The notes below the pieces were generated by a model. The model saw only the letters and a list, made by a program, of their open reading frames with translations. It was not told where the DNA came from and did not search any database. A program made the translations under genes and the position numbers. This document shows, in pieces, positions 1 to 7,825 of a DNA stretch of 11,362 nucleotides. Origin of the DNA: Pseudomonadota bacterium. GTDB lineage: Bacteria; Pseudomonadota; Gammaproteobacteria; Pseudomonadales; UBA5518. The DNA is taken from contig JAKJFB010000031.1 of assembly GCA_022705125.1 (NCBI GenBank), forward strand, positions 2,887-14,248, read 5' to 3'. Positions within the stretch are counted from its first letter, which is position 1. Every line of letters starts with the position of its first letter.

Positions 1-1590
<1,590 letters not shown>

Positions 1591-1603
1591 GGCGCCGGGC
1601 CGG

Positions 1604-1622
1604 GCCGCCGTAAGACGGCGGC
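1604..1622. terminator. GC-rich hairpin between convergent genes, possible bidirectional terminator
   Basis: A perfect 8-bp inverted repeat (GCCGCCGT, loop AAG, ACGGCGGC) lies 13 bases after the ettA stop and 12 bases before the stop of the convergent aldolase gene. Placement between two converging genes and the strong stem suit a terminator serving both. There is no U-tract on either side, so it would be an atypical intrinsic terminator or simply a 3'-end-protecting hairpin. Confidence 0.45.
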
Positions 1623-1634
1623 GCGGCGCGCGCC

Positions 1635-2351
1635 TCAGTCCTCCCCGTAGACCACCCGTGCGGAGTCCCGGAACATCGCCGCGACCTCGGCTTCCGGCAC
1701 CCAGTTCATGGGAGCGCCGGTCGCCGCGGCCACCTGCAGCGCCAGCACGATCCGGCGTACTTCCGCCGTGATCGTGTTGAGGCGGTGGAAGGCCTCGGAG
1801 ACGTCGCGCCCCACGGTGATCACGCCGTGGTTCGGCATCACGATGCAGTTGGTCTGGTCCGCGAAGCCGGCCAGCAGGGAAGCGTCGGTCTCGACGTTCA
1901 CGTTGGGCTCGAGGATCCAGACCGGCCTGGACAGCACGAGCGCCGCATCGGCCGAAATGAAGCGCATGTGCCGCCCGGGGCACACGGAGAAGTAGGCGAT
2001 CAGCTCGTCGACGTGCAGATGTATCACGGCGCCGGCGTCCGGTCGCAGCGCCAGCAGCGTGCGGCTCAGCAGGTGACCGATGCTCGGCTCCACGGCGCCG
2101 TGCAGGAGCTCGCCGCTCGCGACGTCGGTGACGATCACGTTCGCGACCGTCATTTCCTCCAGCGAGACGCCGCGGTGCTTCGTGTACACGACGCCGTGCA
2201 CGGCATCGCGCGGATGCGCAGCCCTGATCGCGATGTTGCCCAGCGTGTTGCTCACGTAACCGCGGCGGCTCAACCGGGCGGCGTATTCCAGCAGGCGGTA
2301 CGCGATCGCTTCGTCGAAGTCCGCGAAGCGGCGCGCCGGCGATTCCCTCAT
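1635..2351 (-). CDS. Class II aldolase/adducin family protein
   Basis: A 238-residue protein, a usual length for the class II (zinc) aldolase/adducin family, which includes fuculose-1-phosphate and ribulose-5-phosphate type enzymes and some decarboxylases and dehydratases. Zinc ligands can be read as His111 and His113 (VIHLHVDE) and His175 (PNHGVITVG). Glu89 (EPSIGH) sits where FucA has its catalytic Glu73. The N-terminal GNIAIR resembles the family's sugar-phosphate/substrate loop (GN.S.R), but the usual Ser is Ala. All three metal ligands being present argues for an active enzyme rather than an adducin-like relic. The substrate is unknown. The open frame extends far upstream, but I chose the ATG at 2351 because it forms an ATGA overlap with the stop of the preceding PLP-enzyme gene and has GAGGG (2365-2361) 9 bases upstream. 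It is the last gene of the three-gene operon, so it probably supplies or processes a carbonyl compound for the same pathway. Confidence 0.88.
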   Translation of the reverse strand: MRESPARRFADFDEAIAYRLLEYAARLSRRGYVSNTLGNIAIRAAHPRDAVHGVVYTKHRGVSLEEMTVANVIVTDVASGELLHGAVEPSIGHLLSRTLLALRPDAGAVIHLHVDELIAYFSVCPGRHMRFISADAALVLSRPVWILEPNVNVETDASLLAGFADQTNCIVMPNHGVITVGRDVSEAFHRLNTITAEVRRIVLALQVAAATGAPMNWVPEAEVAAMFRDSARVVYGED

Positions 2352-4006
2352 GTGTCGATGCCCTCGTGCCCGGATGCCGCGGGCAGAACCGGCGGCGATC
2401 GTTCGATGAAGCGACCCAGCTGCCGCATGAAGAACTGCAGCAGCTCCTCGGTGGCGCGCATGCTCGTGCTGCCGGTGGACACCCGCAGCGAGCTGGTCAT
2501 GCCGGACCTGATCACGACGTGCACGTGCGGCGCCGCGAGCCCGAAGGACGGCGCCGCCATCAGGCTCAAGCCCTCGTCCGCGGCGCTTGCCGCCAGCTCC
2601 TTGAACAGCCCGCCGAGCGCGGCCTGCCCGATCCGCGCCGGGTCGAAATACAGGAACAATACGCGACCGCCGGCGCCGTAGACGTTCATCGCGACCTCGT
2701 GGCCGGGATGCTCCGCCAGCCAGGGCGAGCAAACATGGCCGAGCCGGTTTTCGCGCAGCCAGGCATCGAGCGCGCGCGCGAAGTAGCAGGTGTTGCGGTC
2801 GTAGCGCGCCAGCCGCGAGGCGAAGCTCGCCGGCGTCTCCAGGTCCGCGAGGCAGGCCTCCTCGATCGAGGGCGCCCGCCCGGAAACCGAGCGGATCTCC
2901 ACCAGCTTCTGCAGCAGCGTCCGGTCCTGCTGGCCGAAGGCCGCCTCGTCGCAACGGAACAGCAGCAGCCCCGACTTGCTGATGTCCCAGCCGGCCTGCA
3001 TGAACTTCACCCCGCTCACGACCAGCGCGACGCAGAGATTCGCGGGCATCGCGCCGGCGAACCAGCGCTCGAACACCGGCACGTCCGGCGTATGCACCAC
3101 GTCGAACACGATGAGTTTCGGGCGCTCGAAACGGGTAGCCCCGATCTTGCGGACCACCCGCCCGAGGTCGATCACGCTCATGTCCGGGTGATTGGCCACG
3201 AGCTCGACCATGACGCCGAACACCGCCGGGTCTTCGATCGCCGCGTCCAGCGCCCCCGCGTCGCGCTCGTCGATCGTCCGGAAGGCCTCCGGCCAGCTCT
3301 CGTCGACATACTGGCGGATCTCGAACCAGCAGCGTTGCCCGATGAGGTTCATCGCACCCGCGGACCGCGCGCGGGCGCCCATGTAATCGATCAGCGAATC
3401 GATCGCGCCCATCGCGCTGGAGAACAGCAGCGCGTTCGGCGCGGCTTCGCCCTGCAGCGTCGCCGCCATCGCGCGCGCGCAGGCCGCGAGCAGCGGATGA
3501 TCGACGAGGTGCTTCGGCGCGTGCGCCTCCGACTCCTGGAACTGCAGGTAGGCGTTGCGCCCGTAATCGATGATGTGCCGCGGCGGGGCGAGGCGGTGGT
3601 CCTGCGCGGGGTCGAGCGCGTGCGGCACCCCGGTCAGCGTCGGCGTGTGCCGGAGCAGCAGCGTGCGCGCGGCCACGCTGCGCCGAAAGGCGAAGCCGGC
3701 GTACTTCATGGTTTCGCTGAAGACCAGCTGCCCGTCCTCGCGCAGCACGAAATCGAGCAGACGCTGCAGGTCGCCGCGCGCTTCCTCCACGGCCTCCAGC
3801 GTGCGCCCGATGAGCAGCGCATCGACCCCGCTGGCGCCGGCGCCCGCCCGGCTCGCGCGCAACTCCCCGGCGTAGCGCTCGAGCTTCGCGGTCTCCTTGC
3901 CGACGAGCGCACGAACTTCGGCGCGAAGCTCGGCCAGGTCCACGGATGCCGTATCCGGGTCAAGGGCTACCGCATCGTGAAAATCCCGCGGCAAAAACGT
4001 GCTCAA
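2348..4006 (-). CDS. Divergent PLP-dependent enzyme, Cys/Met-metabolism (trans-sulfuration) type
   Basis: About 552 residues from the TTG start used here. The middle and C-terminal parts show a fold-type I PLP pattern close to cystathionine gamma-synthase/lyase enzymes. Y148-G-R150 matches their YSR motif, and SSAMGAI (196-202) matches the phosphate-loop SSGMAAI. Asp302 in LIVFD matches the residue that pairs with the pyridine nitrogen, S331-G-V-K334 matches SxTK with Lys334 as the Schiff-base lysine, and R508 in LRVSTG matches the RLSVG carboxylate-binding Arg. The first ~140 residues are an extra, mostly helical region of unknown role, and the chain is roughly 150 residues longer than ordinary family members (about 400). 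The family does beta/gamma elimination or replacement on amino acids; the actual substrate cannot be read. Start choice: the frame is open to a TTG at 4045, but TTG at 4006 overlaps the TGA of the upstream gene as TTGA, mirroring the ATGA at its own 3' end. A weak GGTG precedes it. A class V aminotransferase-like role is the main alternative. Confidence 0.72.
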   Translation of the reverse strand: MSTFLPRDFHDAVALDPDTASVDLAELRAEVRALVGKETAKLERYAGELRASRAGAGASGVDALLIGRTLEAVEEARGDLQRLLDFVLREDGQLVFSETMKYAGFAFRRSVAARTLLLRHTPTLTGVPHALDPAQDHRLAPPRHIIDYGRNAYLQFQESEAHAPKHLVDHPLLAACARAMAATLQGEAAPNALLFSSAMGAIDSLIDYMGARARSAGAMNLIGQRCWFEIRQYVDESWPEAFRTIDERDAGALDAAIEDPAVFGVMVELVANHPDMSVIDLGRVVRKIGATRFERPKLIVFDVVHTPDVPVFERWFAGAMPANLCVALVVSGVKFMQAGWDISKSGLLLFRCDEAAFGQQDRTLLQKLVEIRSVSGRAPSIEEACLADLETPASFASRLARYDRNTCYFARALDAWLRENRLGHVCSPWLAEHPGHEVAMNVYGAGGRVLFLYFDPARIGQAALGGLFKELAASAADEGLSLMAAPSFGLAAPHVHVVIRSGMTSSLRVSTGSTSMRATEELLQFFMRQLGRFIERSPPVLPAASGHEGIDT

Positions 4007-6549
4007 TGCCGCACCGTCGCGCGGGCTGCGTCCGCGTATCCACAAGCATCGCCAACACCGATCGCGGGGAGATCCCCGGAAACGATCCGTGCCCAGATCC
4101 GGGGCCTGTCGCTGTAACCGGCCAGAAAAACCACGAGGTCACCCGGCCGCGCCAGGGCGCATAACGTGTCTAGCGCATCGGGCGCGCCCTGTTCGACAAA
4201 GACACGCGATGGCGGCACGCCGTTCTCCAGCAGCGTGCGCGCCAGCATGCCCGGCACCTCCACGTAGCCCTTCTCGCAATTCGTCAGGAAGTTGTAACAG
4301 ACGTAAGCATCGAAATGGCCTGCCGCGGCATGCGCATTGCCGGTGATGATGGCCTCGGGGTTGTAGCCGGCGGCAGAGAATGCGACCAGTTTCCTCCCGG
4401 CAGGCTGCAGGCGGTCGACGAACTCGCTGAGCTTCGCGATTCCGTCGGGATTGTGCGCGTAGTCCACCAGGAACCGGACCGGTCCGCTGTCATGGAAATT
4501 CAGCCGACCCGGGTTTAACTCGAAATTCATCTGGAACCGCGACAGCGATGCCCTCATGGCCGCGACCTCGATCCCGACCAGGTAAGCGGCGGCAATCGCG
4601 TGAAGCGCGTTGGAAACGTTATGCCTCGCCAGGCCACCGCAGGAGGCCGGAATCCGCGCGACCTGAATTACCGGCATCCTGGTGCCCCGGTCGTAGAGCA
4701 CGACCCATTCCTCGCCGTCCGTGCGTTCCAGCAGCGCGAAATGGCTGCATTGCGCGTGTGACCGGCACAACTCGCCGAAGGATCGCTGCATCGAAACCAG
4801 GCAAATGTTCTTCGCCCGCAGCCCTGCGGGCATGGCCAGGCAGAGCGGGTCGTCCGCATTGACGACCGCACCGTCGAGCGCGCGCTCCAGCACCGTGCGC
4901 TTGAGTCGGGCCATTTGCCCGAGGGACTCGATGCCATGAGTTTCCAGGTGATCGGGCGTGACGTTCAGGCACACCGCGACGGCGCACCGGTCGTAGGCAA
5001 TGCCCATGGTGGCGATACCGCCGCGGGCCGTCTCCATCACGGCGCAGTCGATGGCCGGATTCTCGAGCAGGCGATAGTGCCCGGGCACTCCCGCCAGGTC
5101 ACCCGCGCAGTCCAGCCGGTCCCCGATGTAGACCCCGTCGGAACAGGCCAGGCCGCTCGCTCGACCCGAATCGAGCAGCATGCGGTGGATCATGCGGCTC
5201 GTGGTGGTCTTGCCGTTGGTGCCGGTCACGGCAACGATCGGCATCCTGGACGCCGATCCGGGCGGAAACAGCCATTGCAGGAAGCGCGCGGCCGCCGACT
5301 GCAGCAGCGCCGAATCCGGCGCCAGGAATGCATCGAGTCGCGGCGCGACGTCGAGATCGACGAAGGCACCGCCGGACGCGGCCAGGGGCAGGGAAAGATC
5401 CGGGCACACCAGCGTGAGCACCAGCAGGCCCGCATTCACGGCAGCGGCTGCTGCCAGCGCGCTCGCGACGATCGACGGGTGGGCCAGGGATGTTGCCTCG
5501 GGCGCTGGCCTGCCCCCGGCGGGCAAACGGACGATCCCCACCAGTTCGCGATTGGCGAGGATCAGCTTGTAGGTCGCGCCGGCGATGAAACGCTCCACGA
5601 TCACGTTTCTGCCGTGCTCGCGCGCCCGCGCGAAGGCCCGGTCGAATCCTTGCGCATCCCGGACATCCAGGGTCACGCCCTGGCCCGGCGCCCTGATGCC
5701 GGGCTTCAGCGCCAGCGGATAGCCGAGCTTCCGGGCCGAGCGCTGCGCCCGGCTGAGGGTGCAGCAGTTCGTCGTGTCCGGGTCTCGCGCGGGCGTCGGC
5801 AACCCGAGCCGATCGAGCAGGCGCAGGATTTCCGCGCGATCGCGCAGCAATGCGGCCACGGAGTCCGAGCGATCGACGCAGAACGTCCCGTCGACGATGT
5901 GCTGGTGGCAGCCCTGCCCGAGCTTCAACAGCCCGTTGGGGCGTATCCGGAATTCACCCGTGCGCGGCTCGAAGGGCGCGCGGTCCATCTTGAGCCAGGG
6001 TATCCCTGCCTTCGCCGCGGCGCCGAGGATCGCCCGCGTATCGCCGGGCAGGGCCTGCGTCGCCGCCTGGCGCCGGAACTCGCGCACGAGCTCCGCCGTG
6101 GAGCGCGCCGCGTCCGGCGGTTGCGGCTGCCAGTCGAGCGCAGGGCAGAGCCTGCCCAGCATGAGCAGCGCCAGCTCGCCCGCCCGTTCGCCGACCTCGC
6201 GGTGCTCGTATTCGTACATTGCCCGGCACGACCCCGAAGCCTCCTCGGGCGCACCGGCATGGTGGAACACGCAATGGCCGGCGGCGCGTTGCAGCAGCAG
6301 CGCGCAGTTCGCGTAGAGTTGTGCAAATCGCAGGCGAGGATCCGGATGCGATCCGGGACCGGGCATTGCCCCCGGATCGGGCTCGCAGCCGAGGGCCTCC
6401 AGGCTCTCCGCCAGGCCCCCCGGCGCACCGGCATCCAGCGCGGCAATGGCCGCCAGCTCATCCGGAGCGAACTCGAACAGCTGCTCGATCAGCGGCAGAT
6501 CAGCGCGCCGGTTGGAACAGGTGTAGACGCACTTTTCAAGGATTTTCAT
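4003..6549 (-). CDS. Cyanophycin-synthetase-like ligase (ATP-grasp plus Mur ligase fusion)
   Basis: 848 residues, co-linear with cyanophycin synthetase CphA (about 870-900 aa). CphA is a cytosolic enzyme that builds a poly-Asp backbone and adds Arg side chains using two ATP-dependent sites. An N domain (1-~200) begins MKILEK and has YEYEHREVGERAGELAL. An ATP-grasp part (~205-430) has LLKLGQGCHQHIVDGT, LALKPG (Lys282) and VIVERFI (Glu319). A Mur-ligase part (~435-848) has VAVTGTNGKTTT (440-450), METARGGI (505-512), LNVTPDHLETHG (528-539), VVNADDP (562-568), HNVSNALHAIAAA (643-655), NPGRLNF (679-685) and VDYAHNPDGI (695-704). Departures from CphA: the ATP-grasp part looks about 50-60 residues short after residue 340, the usual E-x-N metal site reads D398-L-D400, and the C-terminal GPGDRRDED-like segment is replaced by SAAGYNPEAI. 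So it is probably not a true cyanophycin synthetase. No cyanophycinase or canonical cphA1/cphA2 partner is nearby. First gene of the operon; no clear Shine-Dalgarno upstream. Confidence 0.88.
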   Translation of the reverse strand: MKILEKCVYTCSNRRADLPLIEQLFEFAPDELAAIAALDAGAPGGLAESLEALGCEPDPGAMPGPGSHPDPRLRFAQLYANCALLLQRAAGHCVFHHAGAPEEASGSCRAMYEYEHREVGERAGELALLMLGRLCPALDWQPQPPDAARSTAELVREFRRQAATQALPGDTRAILGAAAKAGIPWLKMDRAPFEPRTGEFRIRPNGLLKLGQGCHQHIVDGTFCVDRSDSVAALLRDRAEILRLLDRLGLPTPARDPDTTNCCTLSRAQRSARKLGYPLALKPGIRAPGQGVTLDVRDAQGFDRAFARAREHGRNVIVERFIAGATYKLILANRELVGIVRLPAGGRPAPEATSLAHPSIVASALAAAAAVNAGLLVLTLVCPDLSLPLAASGGAFVDLDVAPRLDAFLAPDSALLQSAAARFLQWLFPPGSASRMPIVAVTGTNGKTTTSRMIHRMLLDSGRASGLACSDGVYIGDRLDCAGDLAGVPGHYRLLENPAIDCAVMETARGGIATMGIAYDRCAVAVCLNVTPDHLETHGIESLGQMARLKRTVLERALDGAVVNADDPLCLAMPAGLRAKNICLVSMQRSFGELCRSHAQCSHFALLERTDGEEWVVLYDRGTRMPVIQVARIPASCGGLARHNVSNALHAIAAAYLVGIEVAAMRASLSRFQMNFELNPGRLNFHDSGPVRFLVDYAHNPDGIAKLSEFVDRLQPAGRKLVAFSAAGYNPEAIITGNAHAAAGHFDAYVCYNFLTNCEKGYVEVPGMLARTLLENGVPPSRVFVEQGAPDALDTLCALARPGDLVVFLAGYSDRPRIWARIVSGDLPAIGVGDACGYADAARATVRH

Positions 6550-6555
6550 GCCGCA

Positions 6556-6561
6556 ATGATA
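6556..6561 (-). promoter_or_regulatory. Candidate -10 element of the ligase/PLP/aldolase operon
   Basis: On the minus strand this reads TATCAT, one mismatch from TATAAT. A poor -35 candidate (GCGACA) lies 19 bases further upstream, at 6586-6581. If used, transcription would begin at about 6549, the A of the ligase ATG, giving a leaderless or nearly leaderless mRNA. That agrees with the absence of a Shine-Dalgarno sequence there. The evidence is only sequence similarity and spacing. Confidence 0.25.
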
Positions 6562-6591
6562 TCGTGGTCACGAATTGTTTTGTCGCGCGCC

Positions 6592-6619
6592 CCCCGGAAC
6601 CGCATAAGTGCCTCCGGGG
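6592..6619. repeat. Inverted repeat, 7-bp arms, in divergent promoter region
   Basis: CCCCGGA (6592-6598) and TCCGGGG (6613-6619) are perfect reverse complements separated by 14 bases. The repeat lies 26-53 bases upstream of the methyltransferase ATG, and 43-70 bases upstream of the ligase ATG on the other strand. No T-tract follows on either strand, so a terminator is unlikely. A regulator-binding dyad or a 5'-UTR hairpin is possible. Confidence 0.4.
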
Positions 6620-6644
6620 CCATCGCGCGAGCCCTGTACGAGTG

Positions 6645-7817
6645 ATGGATATGCACGACGCGAAAGCGGCAATGCCGGCGCACCGCTACGAACGCGCGCC
6701 GGGCGGCATCGGCCCGGACGATTCCCTGCAGCGCCTGGCGGCCTGGGTGGCGCCGGGCAGCACGGTACTGGAACTGGGGCCCGCCAGCGGCTATTTCACG
6801 CGCCGGCTGCGCGACGGCCTTGGCTGCACCGTGGACGCGGTCGAACTGGATCCCGCGATGGCGGAGCAGGCCCGGCCGTACTGCCGCCGGCTGGTGGTCG
6901 GCGACCTCGCGCGGCTCGACCTCGACGCAGCACTGTGCGGCGCGCGCTACCAGGTGATCGTGGCGGCCGACGTGATCGAGCACGTGGCGCACGCCGAGCC
7001 GGTGCTGGAACAGCTGAAGACACTGCTGGCGCCGGGCGGGATGCTGCTGGTCTCGGTGCCCAACGTGGCCTATGCCGGACTGGTCGCCGCACTGCTCGAG
7101 GGCCGCTTCGAGTACCGCGACGAGGGCCTGCTCGACCGCAGTCACCTGCGCTTCTTCACCCGCGATTCGCTGGCCGCGCTGCTCGCGCGTTGCGGCCTGC
7201 ACCCGCACGACTGGGCGCCGGTGTTCCGCCCGCTGCTGGAGAGCGAGTTCAGGTTGCGCCTCGAGACGCTGCCGGTGGCGCTGCGCGAGGCGTTGCTCGC
7301 CCCGCCCCATGCGCTGTGCTACCAGTGGCTGGTGCGCGCCGGAATGGAGCCGCCCCCGGCGCCGCCCGCGGAGCCCCCGCCCTGCCGCGCCGATGCCTTC
7401 CCGCTGCGCGTGTTCTACCGCAACGCGGATGAGCGCGACGACTCCGACCGCGAGGCCATCGCCTGGGGCGAGATCGGGCGCGACGCGCAACCGCTGCGCG
7501 TGACGCTGCCCGAAGCGTTGCCGCGCAGCCATATCCGCCTGAACCTCGCCGACCGCACGGGCATCGTGCAACTGCGCGCGCTGCGCATCGTGGCGGGCGG
7601 GGACGTGCCGTGGGCCTGGCAGGCCGGCGCGGAACTGGCGCAGCTGGCGGTCCTGTACGACGGGCTGTCGCTGGCGCAGGCGCCGGGGCATGCGCAGGCG
7701 CAGCTGCACGGCGGGCAATCCTGGCTGCTGCTCAATACGGCGGAATTGCCGCTACCCGCGGGCGCCACGCTGGAGATCGAGCTGGGCTGGCCGTGGCCGG
7801 CGGACATGTCGCCATGA
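6645..7817 (+). CDS. SAM-dependent class I methyltransferase with C-terminal accessory domain
   Basis: 390 residues. The N-terminal ~200 residues form a Rossmann-type methyltransferase of the kind common in glycan loci (Methyltransf_23/11-like). Motif I is VLELGPASGYF (41-51), the acidic end of strand 2 is E67-L-D69, the motif II region is VGDLARLDL (85-93), the post-motif is VAADVIEHV (106-114), and LLAPGGMLLVSVPN spans 127-140. It also has the SHLRFFTRDSLAALL segment (166-180) typical of this group. After a Pro-rich hinge (235-247, PPPAPPAEPPP) comes an extra part (~250-390), rich in alternating hydrophobics and ending in a WPWP motif, which looks like a beta-sandwich; I do not recognise it by name. 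The acceptor is unknown, plausibly a sugar or glycan end. ATG 6645 is chosen as the first ATG; GTG 6642 and ATG 6651 are in-frame alternatives. Its 3' end is 8 bases from the end of the converging glycosyltransferase gene, which supports a shared role in glycan assembly. Confidence 0.85.
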   Translation: MDMHDAKAAMPAHRYERAPGGIGPDDSLQRLAAWVAPGSTVLELGPASGYFTRRLRDGLGCTVDAVELDPAMAEQARPYCRRLVVGDLARLDLDAALCGARYQVIVAADVIEHVAHAEPVLEQLKTLLAPGGMLLVSVPNVAYAGLVAALLEGRFEYRDEGLLDRSHLRFFTRDSLAALLARCGLHPHDWAPVFRPLLESEFRLRLETLPVALREALLAPPHALCYQWLVRAGMEPPPAPPAEPPPCRADAFPLRVFYRNADERDDSDREAIAWGEIGRDAQPLRVTLPEALPRSHIRLNLADRTGIVQLRALRIVAGGDVPWAWQAGAELAQLAVLYDGLSLAQAPGHAQAQLHGGQSWLLLNTAELPLPAGATLEIELGWPWPADMSP

Positions 7818-7825
7818 ATGGCGGC

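Larger units (their letters stand above)
6550..6644. promoter_or_regulatory. Divergent intergenic region with small inverted repeats
   Basis: These 95 bases separate two genes transcribed away from each other (the CphA-like ligase to the left, the methyltransferase to the right), so promoters for both directions are expected here. TCGTG-GT-CACGA (6562-6573) is a compact dyad of operator-like size, next to a GATATC palindrome (6559-6564). It overlaps the likely core promoter of the leftward operon. A second, GC-rich inverted repeat lies further right. I see no convincing rightward promoter, and only weak ribosome-binding sequence (ACGAG) before the methyltransferase start. Confidence 0.5.

Noticed and set aside
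2352..2954. Upstream extension of the aldolase frame to 439 codons
   Set aside because: The extra 201 codons overlap the PLP gene out of frame and translate to Arg/Gly/Ala-rich noise; the ATG at 2351 with the ATGA overlap is a better start.
2366..4117. Long plus-strand open frame (583 codons) opposite the PLP gene, and similar long frames opposite the ligase and glycosyltransferase genes
   Set aside because: The translations are low-complexity Arg/Ala/Gly/Pro/His strings with no motif, as expected antisense to GC-rich coding DNA. The minus-strand frames carry clear family motifs.
4003..6549. Calling the ligase a true cyanophycin synthetase (cphA)
   Set aside because: The shortened ATP-grasp part, missing GPGDRR-like motif and lack of cyanophycin partner genes make the polymer-forming function doubtful; kept as CphA-like.
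6219..6644. Upstream extension of the methyltransferase frame to 532 codons
   Set aside because: It would run antisense through the N-terminus of the CphA-like gene, and the extra residues are Pro/Arg-rich without motifs.
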